A stretch of 13,733 bases of DNA from an uncultured Acidimicrobiaceae bacterium. Its GTDB lineage: Bacteria; Actinomycetota; Acidimicrobiia; Acidimicrobiales; Ilumatobacteraceae. Below, piece after piece: positions 4,741 to 12,031 of this stretch; within the stretch, counting starts at the first letter, position 1, and each line of letters starts with the position of its first letter. The translations under genes and the position numbers were made by a program. The stretch is from NCBI GenBank assembly GCA_903919215.1, contig CAIXHI010000306.1, positions 1-13,733 on the forward strand, written 5' to 3'. The notes under the pieces were generated by a model that did no database searches, had not been told where the DNA came from, and worked only from the letters and a program-made list of their open reading frames with translations.

Positions 4741-7726
4741 AACCCGACGTACTCTGCAGCAGACCAGCGCAGATTCCATTCGCAGCCAGCGCGACCGTGG
4801 CCTGACCCTGCCGGAAATCTTGGTGGCGGTCGTGGTGTCGGGTCTGCTCGTGGCCGTGATGGCGGCTGCCACGCGAGTGGTGGTCCGCCAAGGTGACAAC
4901 ACCACCGGTCGATTGAACAACGCTCGCTCCGAGCAGGCCGTGGGCGTCTGGATGCCCACCGACCTCGCGTCGGCCGAACTCGTCGACGATTCGGCGTCCG
5001 CTACGCCGTGCGGCGCTGTCTGCCCGCCGAACGTCGACGTCAGCGGCAGCAACACGTTGATGCTCACCTGGACGGGCACGGTGGCCGGCGCCACCAGCAC
5101 GTTGCCGACCATCACCAAGGTGTCGTACCGCTACATCGAGATCAGCCCGACCGACTACGAGATCCACCGTGTGGAGTGCATGTCGGTGGACGGCGCGGCA
5201 CCCACGTGCAGTCAGGTCACCGTGCTGCACAACGTGATGGCTCCGCCTCCGGGTATCGAGTACATCCCGGGTGTCACCAAGCCGAGTTGGGTGATGCTCG
5301 TGACACTTGCGGTCGACCCGGTGAAGCCTGGCGATGGCACCGACCTTGGTCTGTCCGGTAACGGCAGCACCCTCGATCCGACGTATTACTACCGCGAGGG
5401 TCGTCGAGTCACCGTCACCATCAACGGTGGTGGCGACCTGGCCGGCACCGGTGGCGGCCAGGACCAGATCACGCTCACCGCAGGTGGCACTCGCCGCGAC
5501 CCGAATCTCAGCACGACGAACCTGTCGGCGGCACCCACGTTCGCGGCCACCAGGTCGCGCTGTGGTGGCAACTTCGGCCTATTGGTCGACACCTCGGGCT
5601 CGATCGGCAGCAACATGTCGTACGTGCGCTCCGGTGCGGCAGCGTTCATCGACGCCTTTGCCGGTACTCCGATCAAACTGCAGGTCGTGCCGTTCTCATC
5701 CGTGGCCACCACGCTCGGTGCGGGCACCGGCTGGGGTAAGTACTACGACATGCTCGTCGACTCCGACGTCGCGGCGCTCAAGGCGTTGGTGAACGGTCTG
5801 AACTCGAGTGGGTACACGAACTGGGAAGACGCGTTCTTCCGCATGTTCCGCAATGCCGACGGCACCGTGCAGCAGGTGTTGCCCGACACGCTGATCTTCT
5901 TCACCGACGGCATGCCCACCTACAACCGACTGAACGACAGTACGGCCAAGACCACCTCGCCGGCGGTTGCTGACACTGCCGACAGCGGTCTGCCGCTCGC
6001 TGGCAGCAGCGGCTCGTACAACCAGCTGTCGTGGAACCGGGCCAACCGCATCGCCCGCGTCTACGAGGCCGACCTCGAGAAGTTCATCGGTGTGTTCGTC
6101 GGCACCGACATCGGCGGATCCTCCACGTGGACGGAGCAGGGCGCCGGCTACCACCTCACCAACTTCCTGCATGGTTACCACGAGACGTGGGAGCAGGGGT
6201 ACCACGTCACCAACCCGCAACGTGGTTCGCACACCCTGTACGAATACGCGAGCAGTGGTGTCACCTATCAGTACGCACAGTCGGGGCTCACCTACCAGTA
6301 CTCCACCACTGGCCTCAGCTACGAGTACGCCGGAACCGGCCTGATCTACGAGCAGAAGCTCAGCGGCAACTGGACGGGCGTCACCAAGGCTGTCTACGAG
6401 GCCGGTAACGCCAACAACACCACGACCGACAATTACCGCGTGCGCATCGACACCAGCAAGACACTCGGGAACTGGACGACGCTGAACGCGAGCGAGGCGA
6501 GCGCGAAGGTCCTCTACGACAAGAGCAACACCGCCGTCGGCGACGCTGACGGTTTCCGGGTGAGCGCCACCGGCTCGCTGGGGCCGACGTGGACCAACAC
6601 CACCAAAGCGGTGTTCGATCTCACCAACCTCACGCCGGATTCCACCGACGGGTACCGCATCGTGGTCGGTTCGCCGAGCTCATGGACCTCCACGACCAAG
6701 GCGTTCTACGACACCAACAATGCGGTGGCCGGAGCGAGCGACGGTTTCCAGGTGATCGTCAGCGGCACGCTGAAGACTTGGGTGACCACCACCCAGGCCT
6801 ATTACACCGCCAACAACCTGCCGGGTAACACCGATTCTCTCGACGGGTTCCGCGCCACGGTCACGTACTCGGCGCCCTACACCGACTGGGCGGCTACGAC
6901 TGATGCGGCGTACCTGGCCGGCAACACCACGACCGACAACACCGATGGCTGGGACGCCGTCGTGAGCTATTCGGCACCGTTCACCTACTGGGGTTCGGTC
7001 TCGCAAGGTACCTACAACTCGAACAACTCGACAGCGGATTCCGCCGACGGCTGGCGCGTGTCGAAGGTCTACTCCACCCCGTACTCGGCCTGGGAGAACT
7101 CCACCGAGTTGGCCTACACCGGTGGCAACACCGTGTGGGGCAACGCTGACGGCTGGGATGCGACGAAGGATTACACCGAGCCCTATACCTTCCACGAGGG
7201 CTACTCCACCGGGACTCGCAAGAACACCGACATTCTCAAGCAGATCGTGGCCCCCGGCGGCGTGGTGCCAGCTCAGAAGAGTGGTGCTACCTACACCAAC
7301 TCGCAGGAGGCGACGTACTACGAGTTGCCGACGTGGGATCAGTTCGCGGGGGCCATGACCAGCATGGCGCTGGCCGAATGTGGCGGCACAGTGACGTTGC
7401 AGACCAAGATCGGCGCGGCCACGGCCGCCGACCCGTTCACCTACCAGAGTTCCGTCGACAAGACCACGGCCACCACCAGTGCCCAGTTCCGCAGCGGCAC
7501 GTTCGACTTCGATCTCGCCGGTGGCGGCAGCATCAGTGTCACGCTGTCGCCGGTGATCAACTCCGACCAGAACCTGTACAGCCCGGTGGGCTGGAGCTGC
7601 AAGGCGGGAGGTGTGGCGTATCCGTTCACGGCGACGCCCATCGTTGGTGGGCCGTGGACCAGTATCACCCTCACGGTCAGCCCCAACCAGGCCATCTCGT
7701 GCATCAACTCGGTGACGCTGAAATGA
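4733..7726 (+). CDS. Giant PilW-like minor pilin with vWA domain and tandem repeats, putative tip adhesin
   Basis: This 997-residue prepilin has leader cleavage after G23 (RDRG) and a mature N-terminus LTLPEILVAVVVSGLLVAV with Glu +5 (E28). Residues 24 to about 275 form a PilW-like pilin region, with cysteine pairs C93/C97 and C149/C159. A vWA domain begins near 278, with MIDAS residues D286, S288 and S290 (DTSGS), T362 (GYTNWEDA) and D392 (FFTDG). Its strand FIGVFVG (451-457) is separated from the likely last helix (DILKQIV at 833, ending near AECGG at 885) by about 370 residues of repeats: four 9-residue tyrosine units (503-538) and eight units of about 34 residues (546-819). A beta-rich C-terminal region (885-997) contains C956 and C990. 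It is coupled to both flanking minor pilin genes. Modular pilins with vWA heads that bind host or surface ligands are known; ligand binding here is inferred. Confidence 0.87.
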   Translation: MSRTRRTLQQTSADSIRSQRDRGLTLPEILVAVVVSGLLVAVMAAATRVVVRQGDNTTGRLNNARSEQAVGVWMPTDLASAELVDDSASATPCGAVCPPNVDVSGSNTLMLTWTGTVAGATSTLPTITKVSYRYIEISPTDYEIHRVECMSVDGAAPTCSQVTVLHNVMAPPPGIEYIPGVTKPSWVMLVTLAVDPVKPGDGTDLGLSGNGSTLDPTYYYREGRRVTVTINGGGDLAGTGGGQDQITLTAGGTRRDPNLSTTNLSAAPTFAATRSRCGGNFGLLVDTSGSIGSNMSYVRSGAAAFIDAFAGTPIKLQVVPFSSVATTLGAGTGWGKYYDMLVDSDVAALKALVNGLNSSGYTNWEDAFFRMFRNADGTVQQVLPDTLIFFTDGMPTYNRLNDSTAKTTSPAVADTADSGLPLAGSSGSYNQLSWNRANRIARVYEADLEKFIGVFVGTDIGGSSTWTEQGAGYHLTNFLHGYHETWEQGYHVTNPQRGSHTLYEYASSGVTYQYAQSGLTYQYSTTGLSYEYAGTGLIYEQKLSGNWTGVTKAVYEAGNANNTTTDNYRVRIDTSKTLGNWTTLNASEASAKVLYDKSNTAVGDADGFRVSATGSLGPTWTNTTKAVFDLTNLTPDSTDGYRIVVGSPSSWTSTTKAFYDTNNAVAGASDGFQVIVSGTLKTWVTTTQAYYTANNLPGNTDSLDGFRATVTYSAPYTDWAATTDAAYLAGNTTTDNTDGWDAVVSYSAPFTYWGSVSQGTYNSNNSTADSADGWRVSKVYSTPYSAWENSTELAYTGGNTVWGNADGWDATKDYTEPYTFHEGYSTGTRKNTDILKQIVAPGGVVPAQKSGATYTNSQEATYYELPTWDQFAGAMTSMALAECGGTVTLQTKIGAATAADPFTYQSSVDKTTATTSAQFRSGTFDFDLAGGGSISVTLSPVINSDQNLYSPVGWSCKAGGVAYPFTATPIVGGPWTSITLTVSPNQAISCINSVTLK
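6239..6346 (+). repeat. Four tandem 9-residue tyrosine repeats (27 bp units)
   Basis: The units are YEYASSGVT, YQYAQSGLT, YQYSTTGLS and YEYAGTGLI, at residues 503-538 of the large minor pilin. The consensus is Y-x-Y-x-x-x-G-hydrophobic-x. Codons differ widely between copies, so the repeat is old and is maintained at the protein level. Three GYH motifs at 8-9 residue spacing (Y473, Y482, Y490) just before may be eroded copies. Confidence 0.85.
6368..7189 (+). repeat. Eight tandem repeats of about 34 residues in the vWA pilin
   Basis: Copies start at W547, W581, W620, W651, W683, W719, W753 and W787, spaced 31-39 residues apart. The common pattern is W, then Ser/Thr-rich residues, an Ala-aromatic-Tyr-like element, Asn, a variable Asn/Thr-rich loop, then D-G-aromatic. 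Copies 5-8 add a Y-S/T-x-P-aromatic-T/S linker before the next Trp. I do not recognise the repeat as a named domain. Confidence 0.8.
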
Positions 7727-9168
7727 GGCAGCGACCAGAGCGGCCACGTGATGAAGGAATGGCGCTGATGTTCGCGCTGATGTTCGTCGCCGTCGGGTCG
7801 ATGCTGATTTTGCCGCTGCTCACCTACTCACAGGGTGTGATGAAGGCCACCACCCAGGAGCACAAGAAGGCCGTCCGTGCCGCCGCCGCGACCGGTGCGC
7901 TGCGAGTGGTGCTGGCCGACCCAGGCCGACTGTTCAAGGTGTGCTCGGCCAGTGGTCTGCACGTGTCGGTGGATCTGGCGGTTCCCGACATCGGTACCCC
8001 GGTGTCGGTGAAGTGCACCACCACTGCCGAGGCCAACGAGTTGCAGTCGTCCGACCTGCGCGTCGCGATGGCCGTCACGGCCGCCGGTTCGGTCGAGCCG
8101 GTCGGTGCCGTGGGTGGCGCGTACGCCAACAGTGGAAACGCCGACCCCGAACTGTGGTGGGACGACATCACGACCCTCACCACTGGCGGCAAGATCTGGA
8201 TGCCGAACCTGCCGTCGCACGCGCTGAACCATCCGGCTTCCAGCGGCTACATGATGCCGACCTGGGCAGGGTCGTGCCGAGTGTTCTTCCCCGGCACCTA
8301 CCTCGACCCCGTCACCATCGCTGATGCGGTGCCCACCTACTTCACCTCCGGTGTCTACAGCTTCGAGAACACCGTGACGTTTGGCGCCGGCGCCAACGTT
8401 GTCGTCGGTGAGGGTGCGTACGAAGGGTGCACCACGAATGCTGAGGCCGCGTACTACGCACTCAATGCGCCGACAACGGTCAGCATCTCGGGTATCGGCG
8501 CCACGTTCGTGTTCGGTGGTGCCGGGCGGATGGTGGTCACCGATAGCGGTACGGCCGCTGGGCCGTCCGTCCTGTTCAACGCCCGTCTGGTCGACGCCAC
8601 CGATGTCGGTAACTCTGTCAGTGCGGGGGTGTCGATCGAGTCGGTCAACGGCGTGGCGGTCAGTTCCACGTCGAGCAGCGAGCTGCTGATCCCCGGCTAT
8701 CTCAACGTGCCGAAGTCGCACACGCAGGCGAAGCCCGCCGACGCAGCCGCACCGCCCGACGCAGCGTCTACGGGCTATCTCGCGTCCACGCTGGTGCCCC
8801 AACCTGCGCCAGCTGCCGAAGTCACACCGATCATTGACGTGCAGATCACGGGCAGTGGTACCACCACGCTCTACATCCCGGGGTACGTGGCAGTGCCGCA
8901 GGGGCGGATCGACCTCAACGTCGGCGCGGCGTCTGCTGCTGGGGCCAAGGTGCAGTTGCTCGGCGGTGTGCTCGCCGCCAAGATCACAGTGGCCGGCGCC
9001 ACGCCGGGAACGCTGCAGTGGGGACTGGTCAACCGGATCGTGCAGAAGACGTTCAAGTTGGTGGCCACCACCACGGCGAGCGGCGACCCAAAGGTCACTT
9101 CCACCGCAATAGTGCAGATCAACGACTACGGCGAATACGCGATCAACTCCTGGGTCACCAGCATCTAG
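7723..9168 (+). CDS. PilX-like minor pilin with beta-rich passenger domain
   Basis: This 481-residue protein starts at an ATG that overlaps the previous stop (ATGA, 7723-7726). A leader ending RPRDEG is followed by the hydrophobic segment MALMFALMFVAVGSMLILPL. Cleavage after G12 is plausible, but +5 is Phe (F17) rather than Glu, as in GspK-type tip subunits. An Ala-rich helix (residues 47-66) is followed by a long Gly/Val/Ala-rich beta domain. An internal duplication (LLIPGYLNVP at 321-330 and LYIPGYVAVP at 383-392) flanks an Ala/Pro-rich linker (335-366). The end has short hydrophobic strands that could form a beta-helix. As third gene of the minor-pilin operon it likely sits at the pilus tip with the two preceding products. 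PilX is the best label; GspK-like is the alternative. Confidence 0.8.
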   Translation: MRQRPERPRDEGMALMFALMFVAVGSMLILPLLTYSQGVMKATTQEHKKAVRAAAATGALRVVLADPGRLFKVCSASGLHVSVDLAVPDIGTPVSVKCTTTAEANELQSSDLRVAMAVTAAGSVEPVGAVGGAYANSGNADPELWWDDITTLTTGGKIWMPNLPSHALNHPASSGYMMPTWAGSCRVFFPGTYLDPVTIADAVPTYFTSGVYSFENTVTFGAGANVVVGEGAYEGCTTNAEAAYYALNAPTTVSISGIGATFVFGGAGRMVVTDSGTAAGPSVLFNARLVDATDVGNSVSAGVSIESVNGVAVSSTSSSELLIPGYLNVPKSHTQAKPADAAAPPDAASTGYLASTLVPQPAPAAEVTPIIDVQITGSGTTTLYIPGYVAVPQGRIDLNVGAASAAGAKVQLLGGVLAAKITVAGATPGTLQWGLVNRIVQKTFKLVATTTASGDPKVTSTAIVQINDYGEYAINSWVTSI

Positions 9169-9182
9169 CAACCTGGCTGGGT

Positions 9183-9902
9183 TCAGCGCACGAGTTCCAT
9201 GCGCATACCCGACGAGTCCCAACCGGGATCCTGGGGGAGGCGGTTCATCGCTCGACCCGCGGCCCGACGTGCGGTCCACACCAGCGCGGTCGCCTGCAGC
9301 ATGTGCACCTGACCCGCCCCGGGGGGCGGCGTGCGGGTGATGATCTCTTCCAGCCCAGGGATCTTGTTACGGATCAGCGCCATACGTTCGAGCACACCGT
9401 CCTGCTGGTACGGCGACGACGTGACCGGCCGGTCGTCGTTCAGCTGCGTGAACGTCAGGTCGGGGTGTGCCGCGAAGAAGTTGCGCTGGTGGAACGGCTG
9501 CAACTCGCGCTCGCATTCGCGCAGCACTTTGAACCGGCGGAAGTCGTCACGGGTGAGCCACGGTTCGAGTTCGAGCGCCTCGGCGCGTGTGGCGGCGTTG
9601 AGGGCAGCCCGTGACGGCACCGGCTTGATGGCCACCATCCGGGGCCACCCGATGAGCTCACGTGCCTCGAGGTCGCAGGCGCGGTACGGCCCGTTGGGTT
9701 GGTCCTCGAAACCGATCGTGGCGTAGATCGCGGCCGCATCGAACTTCGGTTTGAACTCCAACACGTCGATCAGCGTCTTGACGACCTCCGGCTCGTCGGC
9801 AACCACCGTGACTCCCGCGAGGCGCGCTGGCACGATCAGCCAACCGCCTGGGCAGGGGACGATGCCGCCGAGGATCTTGTAGGGAAGTCTCGAAGCGACC
9901 AT
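9183..9902 (-). CDS. DUF429-like protein with substituted acidic residues, linked to pilT
   Basis: This 239-residue protein shows the layout of the DUF429 (RNase H-like predicted nuclease) family. A GIVPCPGGW element lies near residue 13 and an ATIGF element near 61. YRACDLEAR is at 73-81, AAHPDLTF at 144-151 and ATALVWTARR at 204-213. Compared with the family pattern as I remember it, the Asp of the first element is V15 and the Asp before the IGL-like element is Y60. The Glu before HPE is an Ala, and the two C-terminal Asp are H200 and Q203. It may therefore be a non-catalytic member. GGGAG lies upstream of the ATG in the 23-base gap after pilT, so the two are probably one transcript. The role in piliation is unknown. 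It has no signal peptide or membrane segment. Confidence 0.75.
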   Translation of the reverse strand: MVASRLPYKILGGIVPCPGGWLIVPARLAGVTVVADEPEVVKTLIDVLEFKPKFDAAAIYATIGFEDQPNGPYRACDLEARELIGWPRMVAIKPVPSRAALNAATRAEALELEPWLTRDDFRRFKVLRECERELQPFHQRNFFAAHPDLTFTQLNDDRPVTSSPYQQDGVLERMALIRNKIPGLEEIITRTPPPGAGQVHMLQATALVWTARRAAGRAMNRLPQDPGWDSSGMRMELVR

Positions 9903-9925
9903 GGTGCTGCTCCCGTTCCCGCTCC

Positions 9926-11077
9926 TCAGCGACCGGCGACGGTGCCTGAGCCCGTCGTGGCGGCCTGGCCGGAGTCGACGGTGGCCTGTGCCTGCATCTG
10001 CGACCGCAGCGTGGCGGCCTGGGCGAGAATCTCTTTGGGGTACTGGCTGATCTCGGCGGCAGTCTCGAAGCTGACCATGCCACTGGACACCAGTCGGGCG
10101 AGGTCCATTTCCATTGTCTGCATACCTTCCTGCTGTGCCGACAGCATGGCGTTGCGGATCTGGCGGCTCTTGCCTTCTCGCACCAAGTTGCGTACGGCAT
10201 CGTTGGCCAGCAGCACTTCATAGGCACCCACGCGGCCGCCGCCGATGGCGGGCAGCAGACGTTGGCTGATGACACCCTGCAGGGTGCCCGCAAGCTGGAT
10301 CTGGATTTGATCGCGGCGATCGGCGGGGAACACGTCGATGATGCGGTCGAGCGCCTGGGGGGCGTCGTTGGTGTGCAACGTGCCAAACACGAGGTGACCA
10401 GTCTCGGCCAAGGTGAGCGTGATCGAGATCGAGTCGAGGTCGCGCATTTCGCCGAGGAGGATGACATCGGGGTCTTCACGAAGGGCGCTGCGCAGACCTT
10501 CGGTGAAGCTGCTGACGTCGGTGCCGACCTCGCGCTGGTTGACCATCGCCACCTTGTGCTGGTGCAGGTACTCGATGGGGTCTTCGATGGTGAGGATGTG
10601 CACCGGCCGGGTCTGGTTGATGCGGTCGATCATCGCCGCCAGCGTGGTGCTCTTACCCGAGCCGGTGGGGCCGGTGACGAGCACCAGACCATACGGCCGG
10701 TTCAGTAGGTCGAGCGCCGCAGGGGGAGCGCCCAGTTCGTCGAGCGAGCGCACACGGAACGGGATGACGCGCAGCGCGAGCGTGTAGCTGGCGCGCTGCA
10801 TGTAGGCGTTCGCGCGGAACCGGCCGATGGACTCGAGACCGAAGGAGAAGTCGACCTGCAGGTTCCCGTCGAGTTCGTGCTGCTGTGCTTCGGTGAGCAG
10901 CGACCGCACCATTCGTTCGGTGTCGGCAGGCTGCAGGAGGGGAACACCTTCGAACGGCACGAGCACACCGTCGCGGCGGGCGGTGGCCGGCCGACCCACT
11001 GTGAGGTGCAAGTCGCTGGCCCCGGCGGCCACGGTCGCCTGCAGCAGCGTGACCAACATCGGATCGGGATTGAACAT
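9926..11077 (-). CDS. pilT: Type IV pilus retraction ATPase PilT
   Basis: This 383-residue hexameric cytoplasmic ATPase of the secretion ATPase superfamily depolymerises pili and powers twitching. An N-terminal PAS-like region (ASDLHLTVG, residues 20-28) precedes the ATPase core. Walker A GPTGSGKST is at 136-144 and the Asp box EDPIEY at 165-170. Walker B LLGEMRD is at 207-213, with the catalytic Glu at 210. The His box HLVFGTLHTN is at 228-237. NDAVRNLVRE at 292-301 corresponds to the AIRNLIRE retraction motif that distinguishes PilT from PilB. GGAGG lies nine bases before the ATG. The gene is divergent from pilD and followed by the DUF429-like gene. PilU is a less likely alternative. Confidence 0.95.
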   Translation of the reverse strand: MFNPDPMLVTLLQATVAAGASDLHLTVGRPATARRDGVLVPFEGVPLLQPADTERMVRSLLTEAQQHELDGNLQVDFSFGLESIGRFRANAYMQRASYTLALRVIPFRVRSLDELGAPPAALDLLNRPYGLVLVTGPTGSGKSTTLAAMIDRINQTRPVHILTIEDPIEYLHQHKVAMVNQREVGTDVSSFTEGLRSALREDPDVILLGEMRDLDSISITLTLAETGHLVFGTLHTNDAPQALDRIIDVFPADRRDQIQIQLAGTLQGVISQRLLPAIGGGRVGAYEVLLANDAVRNLVREGKSRQIRNAMLSAQQEGMQTMEMDLARLVSSGMVSFETAAEISQYPKEILAQAATLRSQMQAQATVDSGQAATTGSGTVAGR

Positions 11078-11122
11078 TGCGGCTAGCCTCCGGTGTCACC
11101 GCTCTCTCAGCGGGTCCTGCGT

Positions 11123-11887
11123 ATGACGATCTTCTTCTCGGCCATGTATGGCCTTCTCATTGGTTCATTCCTCACCGTCGTGGTCGATCGCGTGCCGCGA
11201 GGCGCATCGATCGTCCAACCGGGTTCGGCGTGCGGGAACTGCGGCCTGCGCCTGGGCCCCCTCGATCTGGTTCCAGTCTTCAGCTGGTTGGCGCTGCGCG
11301 GCAAGTGCCGACAGTGCCATACGGGTATCGGCATCGAGCCGCTTGTTCTTGAGGTGTCAACATCGTCTCTTTTCGGACTCATGGCCTGGCACTTCGGGTG
11401 GTCGTGGCGTCTTCCGGCATATTGTGTGTTGGTGGCCGGTCTGGTGGCGCTGACCTGGATCGATCTGAAAACGAAGCGGTTGCCACGAGAGATTACGTAC
11501 ACGACAGCCGCACTTGGTGCACCACTACTGTGCGTGGCAGCACTGGTGGAACGCAACCCCCAGCGCATCTGGATGATGTTGCTCGGCGCGGCGATCGCCC
11601 TGGCCCTGATGGGCCTGATCTACGTGCTCAGCAAGGGTGGCATGGGTGACGGCGATGTGCGGCTGGCCCCGTTGCTGGGTGGGTACCTCGGGTTCCTCAA
11701 CCCCGGTCTGGCGCCGATCGGGTTGTTCTTCGGGTTCCTCACCGGCGCTGCCGTCGGCGTGGCGATGATGGCCGGGCACCGCGGCACACGGCGCACAGCG
11801 GTGCCGTTCGGGCCGTTCCTCGCGTTGGGCACCATCCTGGCGATCTTCTTCGGCCAGCGCTATATCGACCTGATCATGGTTCGCTAA
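11123..11887 (+). CDS. pilD: Prepilin peptidase / N-methyltransferase PilD
   Basis: This is a polytopic inner-membrane aspartic protease that cleaves the leader of prepilins and methylates the new N-terminus; all four pilin-like products in this window are likely substrates. Numbering from the ATG at 11123 (254 residues), the entry motif LLIGSFL is followed by the four-cysteine zinc site (C37, C40, C62 and C65: CGNC and CRQC). The catalytic aspartates are D114 in WIDLKTKRLP and D176 in the GMGD motif. Several hydrophobic helices follow. No start has a good Shine-Dalgarno sequence. An in-frame GTG at 11093 would add 10 residues but lie only 15 bases from the divergent pilT start, so the ATG is preferred with moderate confidence. 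Confidence 0.93.
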   Translation: MTIFFSAMYGLLIGSFLTVVVDRVPRGASIVQPGSACGNCGLRLGPLDLVPVFSWLALRGKCRQCHTGIGIEPLVLEVSTSSLFGLMAWHFGWSWRLPAYCVLVAGLVALTWIDLKTKRLPREITYTTAALGAPLLCVAALVERNPQRIWMMLLGAAIALALMGLIYVLSKGGMGDGDVRLAPLLGGYLGFLNPGLAPIGLFFGFLTGAAVGVAMMAGHRGTRRTAVPFGPFLALGTILAIFFGQRYIDLIMVR

Positions 11888-11933
11888 GGGACACAGTTCG
11901 CTGAGCTGAGCGCGGCCCACGTTCGCCGTGCGG

Positions 11934-12031
11934 CGAGCGCATATCAACAGATCTGTGCGCTCGAACTGGGCGGTTTCGTTCCCGGAAGCCGGGACGAATC
12001 CCGCCCAGAAGCTGATTCGGGACGAATCAGC
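11934..12031. terminator. Three consecutive hairpins between convergent pilD and pilC
   Basis: The first hairpin pairs CGAGCGCA (11934-11941) with TGCGCTCG (11956-11963). The second spans 11966-12008, with arms of about 20 bases that pair at both ends, small internal mismatches and the loop AAG. The third pairs GCTGATTCG (12011-12019) with CGAATCAGC (12023-12031) and covers the pilC stop codon. CGGGACGAATC occurs twice, at 11990 and 12018. No U-runs are present. The layout suggests a bidirectional transcription end. Confidence 0.5.

Noticed and set aside
4183..5118. Long minus-strand open frame opposite the minor pilin genes
   Set aside because: This is an antisense shadow of GC-rich coding sequence; it has no domain and contradicts the clear plus-strand pilin genes.
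7333..7722. Open frame extending the PilX-like protein upstream by 130 residues
   Set aside because: It lies entirely inside the vWA pilin gene in another frame, with low-complexity Arg/His/Gln-rich translation. The ATGA overlap at 7723 and the prepilin-like leader mark the true start.
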